61,131 bases of DNA from Gnetum montanum (Eukaryota > Streptophyta > Gnetopsida > Gnetales > Gnetaceae): contig MNCI01018006.1 of assembly GCA_015680685.1 (NCBI GenBank), positions 161,563-222,693 of the forward strand, in the 5' to 3' direction. Below the pieces are notes generated by a model, which saw only the letters and a program-made list of their open reading frames with translations, did no database searches and had not been told where the DNA came from. The position numbers and the translations under genes were made by a program. The first letter of the stretch is position 1, and the number at the start of each line of letters is the position of its first letter. Shown piece by piece: positions 19,999 to 30,832 of this stretch.

Positions 19999-22020
19999 AT
20001 GTCTTCTTCTCACAAGGATGAATCTCCACCACATATAGACAAATCAAACCAACTATAGGGAGCCTCAAAGAAGCCTCAACAACTAAGGATTATCTATTCT
20101 CATTCATATTCCAATATTCTAGGTTTCATATTTATCCTATATCAAGATGAACAAATGTTTTGAAGGGACATGAAAGGCAACATTGTGTTGCCTCTAGATC
20201 GAACTATTCTTGCCATGTTAATGAACAATCTCATCAAGTTGGGCATTGCTACACTTAACTTGAAATATGAAGTCCTAGACTACACCTACATAGACTATCA
20301 TCCCACCAAGGCTTAGTGTAAGAAGGATTAGTAAGTGAGGATGCGATATGAAACCTCTAAAGACAAGAGGGTCCTAACACACTTATTTTTGTAGTAGCAT
20401 AAAGAGGACGAGGATTTATTTTCTGGCCAATCCCAATACATAGATTCTTCTCCTCTCTATGATGAGGAGATCCTTAACCAAAGGTTCCAGTCAACTTTGA
20501 AGAAACTTGGTGATGGAAAATATGGTCTCAAGACTAGGGAGCCTCAAAAGAAAACAACTATAGTTACTCATTCAAGGGTAAGGATAATGATTAGAGGAAA
20601 AATAAAGAAAAATACATGGATTAGGGTAGGGATTTAAGGAGAGAAACTAGCTAACATTGTTCTTTTTGTGCTCCTTCTTCTTCATCCTCATCATCTTCTT
20701 TGTATTATTCCTTAATATTTGATAGAGGGAAGAGGAGTTAAGATAAAAGGAGGAGTAGTTGAGATTAGGATGGAGATGATCGATGGGGTAGAAATGATTG
20801 TTGATCACATCATACTGATCAGGATCAAAACTAGGGACAACCACAAGGGGGAGAGAAGCATCATAGGGACTGAAGGAATAATAGAACTCATTATAGACAT
20901 CATGGCCATGAACAGGGCCACCATGATCATCATTAAAATGATGAGCCTCTGCTAGCTACCTAAAATATGCTCAAAATTTTAGAGGTAGTTAAAATTGCAA
21001 CAAGACATTAGAAAGGTAGCAGAATCAAGAGGATAGATATGAATAATGCCCCTAGGTTTAAAGGGGGATATAACTCAAATCCACAAAATTATCTCCAAAC
21101 CTTTCATGATGCTTGTTCCTTGCAAAGCATAGAGAATGAATGAAAAAAGATGAAATTATTTCCATGGACACTAATTAAGGAAGTAGAAAGTTGGTACTAA
21201 TCCTTTGAACTAGAATCCATTCATTGATGGAGTACTATGTTAGAACTCTTTAATGATAAGTATCAAATGTACTCTAGAGTGTCCAACTTATGGAGGTAGA
21301 TCCAAGAATGGAAATAAGAAAATCATGAGTCTTTGGACATAGCACTAGGCAAGTGCTACTCTTTATTACATCAATGGCCATGCCATGGGTACTTTCAATA
21401 GGAATAACTTCCCCATATCATAGATGGGCTCATCAATGAAACAAGGAAAACCTTTGGGGTTTATTCCTAGGGAAGAATTTTTGAGATGTAGGCCCATCAA
21501 ATTTAAAGGCTCATAGACTAGGTGGCTAAAGAAGAAGGGGAGTTGAAAAAGCATGAAAGTGCAGAGGAGTATAACAAGGACCCCTCTATTCAAAAAAGGG
21601 AGGTATGTTTTTGTGACTTAGATGGGGAGGAACCACTTGATGAACTAGTGCAAAAAATGACTTTGTTGATATAGAGATTTGTCAATAAGATATTGATCAA
21701 GGTAGATAAAATGTAAGATTCCTTAGATGAGAAGTTTCAAATAGCTCTAAAAATTGCAAAGGAATGAAAGGTCCAAGGGAGTAATTGTCAAGAAAAAAGG
21801 AACAATAAGGACACAAAGAAAGGTTAATATTAGAACAAGGGGAAGGTTGCAATAGTTGAAGAGGTTATAGGTTCTGAAACAAATGATGATGGATATGGGA
21901 TTTGCCAATATGAACATCCCAAGGGATGTTTCTTAGTGTTATCACATCTGCAAGAGTCTAGGGTGTATGCATTGAATCTCAAGTTTTCAAAGAGGCAAGC
22001 ACCTAGACAATTAACTTATC
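19999..22020 (+). pseudogene. Gag of element A, many stops
   Basis: Starts ATGTCTTCTTCTCACAAG, the same N-terminus as B and C. Later blocks match gag of B and C: a YHPTKA segment near 20300, the core gag region at about 21040-21480, and a motif ending YEHPKGC at about 21905-21935. Stop codons and frameshifts occur throughout. The small open frames at 20719-20955 and elsewhere are out-of-phase shadows. Confidence 0.8.
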
Positions 22021-22599
22021 CATAATTAAATTATAGGTAGCAATTTTATGACTCAATATATTATCCAAGTTGAGTTCCTCCTCAACCTCAGAAGTAGTAT
22101 CACCCACAATCATGGGGAATGCCACCACCATAGTAGTAGTATCCCTACCAATAACCAAATCCTTATGGATATTATGTTCACTAGCCTATGTTCCCACATG
22201 ACTCCTCTAGCTACACTTCCTTCCTTTACCATTACTACCCTCAAGAATACTACAAAGTACATTCTTCAAGGGTGAAGTCCCCTTTTCCTTTTCATCCTCC
22301 ACATCATTTGTTAATGCTTTCCCCATAACCAACTATACCTTTGCCACTTGCTCCATCCATGGAAGGTGAAATTCCATCATAACCGCAATAGAGAAACACT
22401 AAAAGGGTAATAAATCTATAGTTGGACATCCATCCGAGTGGTTCTAAATAAAAGACTTGTAAGAGATCATTCCTTAGAATTGATGGCACCTTGAAACCCT
22501 CATAGGTAGGTATGGCTATTAATCCTACCATCTCTACCTTTTATACTATCATCGAGCTACCTTCAAACTAAAAGACCTCCAACATCCACACTATTATCT

Positions 22600-22960
22600 T
22601 GATCCATGTGGTTAATGATTGGATCAAGGTTGGTCACTTTTCTAGGAAACGATTTGATCCTAGGTGTCCTGTCATTTATTTATAGATTACAAGAAATGAA
22701 CCATGCAAGCCTTTATTGGACTCATGTTCCAAGGTAAACTTAATCTTGCAAGAAATGTATATGACCTAGAACCTACCTCCTATTTAGAAGAGCAACATCA
22801 AACTTGAGCTTGCAGACTAGTTCATCACTATCTCTTTAGGGCTAGTGGAGGACATTATGACCAACACCTATGGATCGTCTTATCCTACCGATTTGTGCTA
22901 AACCTCATGATGTTTGTTGTGAATGTGGATGATAACCATTGAGTGTACCCAGTAGTCACA
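22600..22960 (+). pseudogene. Aspartic protease region of element A
   Basis: Aligns by eye with the protease of B (30101-30500). The active-site triad expected as D-S-G reads D-S-C at 22719-22727, so the Gly codon became Cys. A conserved Trp shortly downstream is a TAG. Catalysis is unlikely. Confidence 0.75.
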
Positions 22961-23269
22961 AAATAAGAGGATACCTAGTGGCTAATAACAAATCACCAAG
23001 CTAAATCCACCATGTGCATGGAATCATCGAAGAGCCTCACTAGCACCTATGTTGAAAAATGAATGAAATGAAGCAACTCCATCACCAACTCTTCCACATG
23101 CAAAGTAACATGGATTGGGGAGAGTTGGAGATCTCTAATCAATTTAAAAAAGAGTCCTTTGAATTAAAGGATTTATTGAAAAATATGGAATATGCTTTCT
23201 TCATAAATCTCAAGCTAGTAATCATCAATGCCAATCTTGTTCAAGAATAAAAATAGAAGTTGTTAAAGA

Positions 23270-25994
23270 TGGTAAACAAACAACCAATAGTTTTTGCTTG
23301 GTCATATCACAAACTTATAGGAAGTGACCCATGGGTATACCAACATCACATCTATACAGACTCATCCATCAAGCTAAAGAGGCAACTACAATAAAGATTG
23401 AACCCCAAATTGAAGTAGGTTATTAAAGAGAAGGTTGAAAAACTCCTTAAGGCTAGGTTCATCTACTTGATTGTGAATAGAAAATGGGTTAGCCCACTCA
23501 TTATTGTACCTAAGAAAGGGAGAAAATAGAAATTCTATATAGACTTTTGATTTTTGAACATGGAAACCTTTAAGGATTACTTTCCATTGCCATTTACTGA
23601 TCAAGTGTTAGACATCATAGCAAGGCATTGATATTACAGCTTTCTAGATGGCTATAGTGGCGATAACCAAAACCATATTGCATCAGAGGCCTAGGGAAAA
23701 ACTACATTACAAGTTCCTAGGAGACTTTTGCATATAGAAAGATGTCCTTTAGCCTATGCAATTCTCTTACAATATTCCAATGCTTGGTGCTCAGCATCTT
23801 TCAATAATAAATTAGTAGGGAGGTAGAAGTCTTCATGGATGACTTCTCTACCTATGGTGCTACATTTGAGCAAGTCTTTAACCATTTTGAGTAGGTTCTT
23901 CAAAGATGTGTGAAGACTAACTTAATGTTCAACTAGCAGAAAAGCCACCTGATGGTCCAGGAAGGCATTTTGATGAGACACAAAATTTTATATAAAGGAA
24001 TTGAGATGGACCGAAAAAAGTACAATTCATCTAAGGAATCACCATGCAATCTAAAATGGTTAAAGATGTAAGGTCATTCCTTGGTCATACTAGTTAGTAT
24101 AGGTGCTTCATTGACAACTTCTTAAAAATTGTGAAACTATTGGTGGAGCTGATAAAGAAGGATGTACCTTTCACTTAGACTAGGAAATGCAAGAATGCAA
24201 GAAAGCTCATGGAAACTCCAATTCTACAAGCTTTCGACTAGTCTAAACCATTTCACATTATGACTGATGCATCTAACTATGCTTTAAGGGATGTTCTTAC
24301 ATAATTGGCTGACCAAAAACATCCTTACTATGTCCATTGTGCAAGGTAAAGCATTGTATGGACATACTCAAACTACATCATCATGAAGAAAGAGCTCATG
24401 GAAATAGTGGACACTTTAGAAAAATTTAGGCACCATGTACTTGGATATAAATTTTTTGTACACATAAATCATAGTGTTATCTAGTTCCTCATGAACAAAT
24501 CAATGGTGAGTCCCTGTGTCATATGGTAACTAGTAATCCTATAGGAGTTTGATCTCATCATGGTGGATAGAAAGGAAACTGAGAACATGGTTGTTGACCA
24601 CTTGTCTTGGTTACAATAGGACCACAAAGAGAATGAGGGGCCTTTATCTGATCAATTTTTAGATAAACTTCTCTTTGTCAAAACTATTGAAATGTAAAGT
24701 CTTGAAGGTATTGATTGGTATAATGACATCCTCTCCTATCTACTCACTTAGGAGATGCCACAAGAATGGGATACTAGGAAGAAACAATGATTTCTAAACT
24801 AGGCCAAACACTACATGCAAATCAAGGGTAAAATTTACATGATTTGCACCTATGGCTTGGTATAATGGTGCATGCTCAACAATGATCAACTTTGAATCCT
24901 CCAGGATGCTTGTGAAGGTCCATGTAGGGGCCATTATGCTAGGAGAAGGATGGTCATTAAAATTCTCATGGTAGGATATTACTAGCCAACCATCTTCAAG
25001 GATGCCCATTAATTCTTCCATTTATGTAAATGTTGTCATAGAGATGGAGAGATGACTATATGGATGGAAGGGTCCCAATAGTGGATTCAACCATTGGAGC
25101 CTTTCGATCTTTGGGGCATTAATTTCATCGAGTTCATCAACCCCATGTTCAATGGAAAGGTGTACATCATCATAGTAGTTGACTATTATACCAAATAGAT
25201 TGAAGTTGCTATTATCACATACTATTCATCCTCTACGAAGACATGGTTTGTAGAAAAGAATGTGGTAAAAAATGTTTGGTATGCCAAGGGTACTTATTTT
25301 TAACAATGGAACATATTTTACAAGTACAACTTTTTGAAAATTGATGCAATGCTTGGGGATGGAACACAAACTAACAACTCCATACCATCCTCAAGCTAAC
25401 AGTCAAGTAGATATCACAAATAGAAAGATAACTAGGATACTAACATTTACTATTAGTACATATAGGAAATATTGGAACAAAAAACTTAATGATGCTCTTA
25501 CATCTTATTAATTAACTTGGGAACTCCCTATTACTTATTATCCTTGTGAGTTAGTGTATAGAAAAATACCAACTCTTTTAATCTAAGCATAGCTCTGTAT
25601 ACTTTTAATGACTTGTGAACTTGAGCTCCATCTAAATTTAGCACAAAGTGAATGATTAATGAAATTGAATGTGCTAGATGAAAATCAATTAGTAGTCTTA
25701 TTAATGAATGAAGTGCATAAGGCACACACCAAAAAACATCATGACCTAAGGATAAGAAAATTAAATTCCAACTAGGAGATAAGGTTCTTTACTAGAATCC
25801 CATGCACATACCATAACACATAAAATTTTAGACAATATGGGAAGGACCTTATTATTCATGCAACTTTCCATTTTGGGTCCATGATGATTTACCATCCTTC
25901 TAGCCTAGACAAGCATTTGCTAGTCAACATTCAGCAAGTGAAACCTTTCCTTGAATCAAAGTTAACTAGTAACTTGGATACTCCAAGTGATTGA
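23270..25994 (+). pseudogene. RT, RNase H and integrase of element A
   Basis: Ty3-type pol read across frames and stops. The RT fingers region is around 23300-23600, L-D-G-Y-S-G near 23645, and the catalytic box V-F-M-D-D-F at 23829-23846. RNase H begins with a T-D-A-S-N-Y-A-L block near 24260. The integrase zinc region and W-G-I-N-F are at about 24890-25130, then the C-terminal domain with F-Q-L-G-D-K-V-L-Y, ending in a stop at 25994. Many stops make it non-functional. Domain order RT-RH-IN is that of Ty3/gypsy. Confidence 0.85.
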
Positions 25995-26576
25995 TGAGCA
26001 TGTTCTATCTTTTAGATCTCCTCCTTCCAACTTAGTCATGGGGGAGATGGCCACCCATGTTAAGATTCTCTAAAGGCTACTCTATTTTTTAACTTTTTAT
26101 TTTACATCATTATTTCAATTTTTTTAATTTTATTGAATATTTTGCACTTTATTTTATATATTCTACTTTGATTAACTTCCCTCACATGTTGTTTTCTTAT
26201 TTTTTATTCATCAAGAATCTTGTCCTTTTGCCACAAGCTTCTTTTACTATTGGAAGTTCAATTCATATTGTATTTCATGTATGGATTGATTATTCAACAA
26301 CTACATTTCACCTTAGGATTATGAAATTGATTAATGGAGCATTACTTTTCTAATGGTACTAGGTAGTAAGTCCACATCATCCAATCATTCCACTAAATTG
26401 TATTGGATTTTTTTATCTTGAAAGCATGAGATATTTTTCTAATTATAACTTAAAAAGAATCAATGATCTAGTACTTAATAGACTTGGAAGGGACCAAGTG
26501 GAATGGACAAGGATGTGACTTTTAAGGGGATTTGTCACCTTATGTACCTAACTTCCTTATTGAGTTTTATGGATAT
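25995..26576 (+). other. Start of the long 3' untranslated region of element A
   Basis: Contains GTCATGGGGGAGATGGCCAC (26036-26055), a purine-rich phrase also found just after pol in B (30891) and, degenerate, in C (about 52140). It continues after element B at 33807. Confidence 0.75.
26572..26576. repeat. Probable target-site duplication of element B (GATAT)
   Basis: GATAT precedes the 5' LTR and AATAT follows the 3' LTR (33807-33811), matching at 4 of 5 positions. One later substitution would explain the difference. Confidence 0.6.
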
Positions 26577-27446
26577 TGATGAGACGCGATTCGCACGAGC
26601 TGCGATATCACATTGTCCCCTGCGATATCACGTATACGATATCGCAGTCCGCTGCCAAATCTATAAATAAGAGGTGGCACTCCTCTTATTTTCCATCCTG
26701 TTCTAGAAGTAGGGAAACTCCCCTTATTTTGCATGGAATAGGATTTTATTTTGCATGCTATTTATTGCTTTCCTAGAATGCGGTACAAGTATGACTTGAT
26801 TACGAGCATCTAAGGATGTGTACGGTTAGTCAAGGAATCAGCTACTTGTCGCATGCGGTATGAGTATGACTTGATTACGAGCATCTCGTGTGACTACTTG
26901 GTAACCTAGTGGCATATCCAGGATCTACGCTTGGTAATCGCAGTGGTAGTCGTGCACGGCAGATGTGTATGGTTAGTTAAGGAATCGGCTGCTCATGGCA
27001 CGTAGCCTAGATAGATTCTCTCAACCCTTTCCTCCTAGTTAGGTGCCTCAGTATGATCACTTCGAGCACGTGCATTATGCATGGTGATCCTAGTAACGAT
27101 TAACGTTTGGTAGCCATGGTTGCATAGTTCAGGGTGTGTACGGTAAGTGGGAACAGATGCTGATGCTAGTTAATTTAGACTTAGTCCTTACTCAGAGTTA
27201 GTTAGTTTTTCAACCCTTCACCTGGATAGCATAGAAGAAAAACCATAAAAGACCATAAAAATCATATACCTCAGACTTACTTAACCATACACTGTGACAA
27301 CTACAAGTAAGTCTGGGAACACAACGAATGATTAACCCCAAGTGTTCCATGGGACGTGTAGGCATTTAGTCTGCGGAGTTTGATCGGATCGCACGTGCTA
27401 TGCTCATTTTGTATGGTTGAGTGTGGGGGTACCTCGCCACTCATCA
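26577..27446 (+). repeat. 5' LTR of element B (870 bp)
   Basis: Starts TGATGAGACGCGATTCGCAC and ends CCACTCATCA. It has three GATATC palindromes in the first 70 bp and a TATAAATA box at 26662-26669. Relative to the 3' LTR about 140 bp is missing at about 26720, just downstream of the TATA box. Confidence 0.93.
26662..26669 (+). promoter_or_regulatory. TATA box in 5' LTR of B
   Basis: CTATAAATAAGAGG, about 85 bp into the LTR. The 3' LTR has the same box at 32882-32889, and element C at 45068-45075 and 54149-54156. Confidence 0.7.
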
Positions 27447-27466
27447 TTGGTGCCGTTGCCAATGAC
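27447..27466 (+). promoter_or_regulatory. Primer-binding site of element B
   Basis: TTGGTGCCGTTGCCAATGAC directly after the LTR. Close to the tRNA-Asp type site TGGCGCCGTTGCCGGGGA over its first 14 bases. Confidence 0.8.
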
Positions 27467-27590
27467 TAAGTGTTTGTGCACTAAGTAGGAAATAAGAGGA
27501 TATTACTCACATAATTGGGAGCCTAAACAAACCTTATGGTTAATCAAACGAAAAATTAAATAACGGTAATTAGCACACCTATAAGACATC

Positions 27591-29452
27591 ATGTCTTCTT
27601 CTTCTTCTCACAAGAGCACATCGCCTAAGGATCATAGAAAAGATAGTCAGCAATCAAAAACACATAGTTGAAATCATCCAAGTCCTAAACAATACAAAGT
27701 GACATATACTCATCCCGATGAGTATATTCCTAATTTTACTTTTATCTTCCATCAAGATGAATAGTTATGCTGGAGAGATCTACAAGGTAACATAGTGTTA
27801 CCTCCAGATCGTGCAATCTCTAACATGCTTTTCTATGCCTTGGCATAGATTGGCATGATAGAACTATTCGCCGAATACATTGCGGAAGACTTTGACATGA
27901 GGGATTATCATCCCATAGAAGCACAACGTATGATGGACTTAAAGCAGGAGAGTCAACATACACTATTGAAGGGCAAGGGCCCGCACGTCCTTAGTGAAAC
28001 TAGAGATGGTGAACCATTCACAATGGGTTCTCTATCAAGAGATGTTCCCCCTCCGAATGATGATGAGGAGGTTGGGTATCAGAACTTACGATCAACAATA
28101 CATAACCTTGGTTCTGATGCCTGTGAACACCAACTGTATACAGAGCGAACAACAACAAAAGATAAGGACAGGCACTCAGATCATCATCACGATCGAGGTC
28201 AAAGTAGTCGAAGAGAAGGTAGGAAGCATCACCACAGTAATGGTTCTCCTTCTTCTTCTCCTTCTTCTCATCACTCACCCTCTCCTTCCACATCAGGGCA
28301 CAATCATAAACATAACGGAGAGGATAAAAGTAAGGCAAATGAGAAACCTTGATGGGAGAGTCGAGAGAGGGGACAAGGGCATGAATGAAGGGAAAGTAGG
28401 GAACAACGAAGACAGCATAGGCATCATGAAAGAGATGATCATGACGAGCCCCTACTTTCAACCTGAAGTATGGTTGAATAACGGAGGTAGTGAGGATTCC
28501 AACAAGGCATTTAAAGGATAGTCGGATCAAACACTTAGACATGAACAACATCCCATGCTTTGAAGGGGGATACAATGCAGATCCGTAAAATCATTTACAT
28601 GCATTCCAAGATGCTTGTGTGTTGCAAAACATTGAGAACAAGTGGCAGAAACTTAAGTTGTTTCCCAGGACACTCACCAAGGAAGTAGAGAGCTAGTACC
28701 AGTCCTTAGAACCGAAAACCATCAGGAGGTAGAGTACGATGCTAGAACTATTCAATGAAAAGTATCAAACATACTCTAGAGTGTCCAATTTATGTAGGCA
28801 AATCCAAGGCTGGAAGCAAGGTACATATGAACCCTTGGATGCTGCCATGGCCCGCTACTACACATTGTTACATTGTTGCCTAGGCCATGGGTACGCTCAG
28901 CGGGATCAACTTTGCCACATCGTGGATGGGCTAAGGCATGAACCTAGAAAAACCCTTGGAACTTATGCCCAAGGGAGACTCTCACAACTTAGAACCCATG
29001 AAGTACATAGCTTGTTGGAATAAGTAGCAAAAGAAGGTGAGCTATGAAAAAGGGAAAGTGTGGAAGAATACAACCATGATCCCTCTCTTCGAAATAAGGG
29101 AGTGAAATTTTGTGATGAAGAGGATGAGTCACCAATCGAAGAGTTGGTGAATCGGAAAACCTTGCCGATCCAAAAATTAACAATAGAAATAGCGGCTGAG
29201 GTAGATGACGTATGGAGTTTCTTAGACTCTAAAATTGAAACTGTCTTAAAAATTGTAGAAGAGTCTAAGGTAGAACAAAGTAGTGACAAAGGTAAGAAAA
29301 AGTGGAGAGATTCAAGCCTTGCACATAACAAGGGTAAGGGGAAAATCACTAACTCTGATGTGGCTGTGGACTCTGACACAAATGATGATGGTGGATGTGA
29401 GATCTACCACTATGACCATCCTAAGGGATGTTGCCCCATCATCTCACATCTA
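27591..29452 (+). pseudogene. Gag of element B
   Basis: Starts ATG at 27591 (MSSSSSHKS). A few stops interrupt it early (near 27671, 27762 and 27848), then 27855-28350 is open: an FDMRDYHPIEAQ block followed by a His/Ser/Arg-rich low-complexity stretch. The core gag domain lies at about 28530-29020 (QDACVLQNIENKW, then LELFNEKYQTYSRVSNL and RYYTLLHCCLGHGYAQ), and the acidic spacer at 29060-29390. An unusual Cys-His motif C-x3-H-x2-H-x3-C (CEIYHYDHPKGC) lies at about 29397-29432. It packages RNA in related elements. Most stops replace Trp or Gln codons. Confidence 0.82.
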
Positions 29453-30100
29453 TAGGAGTCTAGGGTGTATGCGCTTAATCCAAGACTCAACCAATAGCAA
29501 ACACCCTGAAGGCTACCTTATCCATAAGGTAACCTGAGGTAGTTCCACCAACCACTAACGTATTATCCAAGTGGAACTCCACCACAGCCCATCGGATAGC
29601 ATTAGTAGTGGCAATACGCACAATCATGGGAGATGCCATCGCCGAAACATCAGTATTCTTATCGGCAGCTTGATCCTTATGGATATTATGTGTAGCAGCC
29701 AATTTCTCCAAGTGACTCTATGAGTCGCACAACCTCCAATTGTCACTACCAAGTTTGGGAGTACTTCAGAAGGACTCCTTCTCATCCAAGAGACACTCCA
29801 TACCCACACCATCCTCCTAATTCATCTGCACCTCTTCCACCAGTAGTAGTTCCCATAACACCTTCTGCTCCAACAATGCAAACGGAGCTTCCTCCTTAAC
29901 CGTAGCAACATCACGCTGCGAGAGCTGTAAATATTCAACCTGCTCTTGGTTTTGACCACTATAAAAAGAGAAGATCCTTCTTTAGAACCAAAATCCTAGA
30001 CAAACTCTCATAACAACAAGCAGTTGAGTCCACAACCACTCCTTCACCATCTAACACTCCGGAGCACCCTTCAGTTCCACAAAGCTTAACGCATATAGTT

Positions 30101-30832
30101 ATGTTAACCCATACCATAAACAACTGGATCAAGGTAGGCCACCTTCCCAAGAAACTAACTGATCTTGGGAGTCCCTTAATCTACCTTCAAGTCATCAGAA
30201 ATGAACCACATAGGGCTCTTCTTGACTCAAGTTCTGGAGCCAACTTAATTTCACGAGAGATGTATCACGCCTGGAACCTGCCTCAACTCAAGAAGAGCAA
30301 CATTCAACTAGAGCTAGAAAACCAGTCCATCACCATTCCCTTGGGATTGGTGGAGGACATCATTACCACTGTGTGTGGTTGGTCCTACCCAGCTGAGTTT
30401 TTGGTGATTGAGGTGAACAACAACAAAGGGGACTTCCCAATTATAATGGGAAGGGCATGGCTTAGTATAGTAGATGCATGCCTTAGGATCTGTGAACTTT
30501 CCTGGCAAATTTCTAAGGTAAACATTTATGGAAAGATCAAGAAGAGGAAATTTCCATGCATCACATACAGTGATTCATCGGGGGATGACATGGAGGAATT
30601 GCCTCCATGTAATAGGTGTGCCCTTGAAACTTTGCAACAAAGATGCTTGTATGTAGCAACCACACAAGAAGTAGTAGACACCCCATGGTTGATAGCTACT
30701 AGAAGGAGCAGAAAAATATGCATGGAACGAACTGAGGAAACCCATGCCAAAAATGAAGGCATAGACACATTGGAATATGAGCGTCGCCAACTTCCATCCC
30801 TCAATCTAGGATCATCAATTGGGAGAAGTTGA
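30101..30832 (+). CDS. Aspartic protease region of element B
   Basis: An open frame of 243 codons. After a short leader it has a protease fold pattern: L-L-D-S-S at 30218-30232, then GANLISREMY, a hydrophobic GLVEDI block, and the second-half I-I-M-G-R-A-W. In active gypsy proteases the triad is D-S/T-G. Here the third codon is AGT (Ser) at 30230-30232, so activity is doubtful even though the frame is open. The last 60 codons have no RT signature, and the frame stops at 30832, where pol would continue in A and C. Confidence 0.78.
   Translation: MLTHTINNWIKVGHLPKKLTDLGSPLIYLQVIRNEPHRALLDSSSGANLISREMYHAWNLPQLKKSNIQLELENQSITIPLGLVEDIITTVCGWSYPAEFLVIEVNNNKGDFPIIMGRAWLSIVDACLRICELSWQISKVNIYGKIKKRKFPCITYSDSSGDDMEELPPCNRCALETLQQRCLYVATTQEVVDTPWLIATRRSRKICMERTEETHAKNEGIDTLEYERRQLPSLNLGSSIGRS

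Larger units (their letters stand above)
18960..26576 (+). mobile_element. Gypsy element A (left part), decayed
   Basis: Plus-strand Ty3/gypsy element with 5' LTR, tRNA-Asp-type primer site, gag, protease, RT, RNase H and integrase in the Ty3 order, all broken by many stops and shifts. Its 3' untranslated region is interrupted at 26576 by element B and resumes at 33807. It is clearly related to elements B and C by LTR ends, gag start (MSSSHK), knuckle and 3' region. Its 3' LTR was not found, so the right end is truncated. Confidence 0.88.

Noticed and set aside
20719-20955. Ile/Met/Arg-rich frame (+)
   Set aside because: Out-of-phase reading of the decayed low-complexity linker of element A gag.
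28018-28575. 185-codon minus-strand frame
   Set aside because: Opposite the His/Ser-rich gag linker of element B; an antisense shadow.
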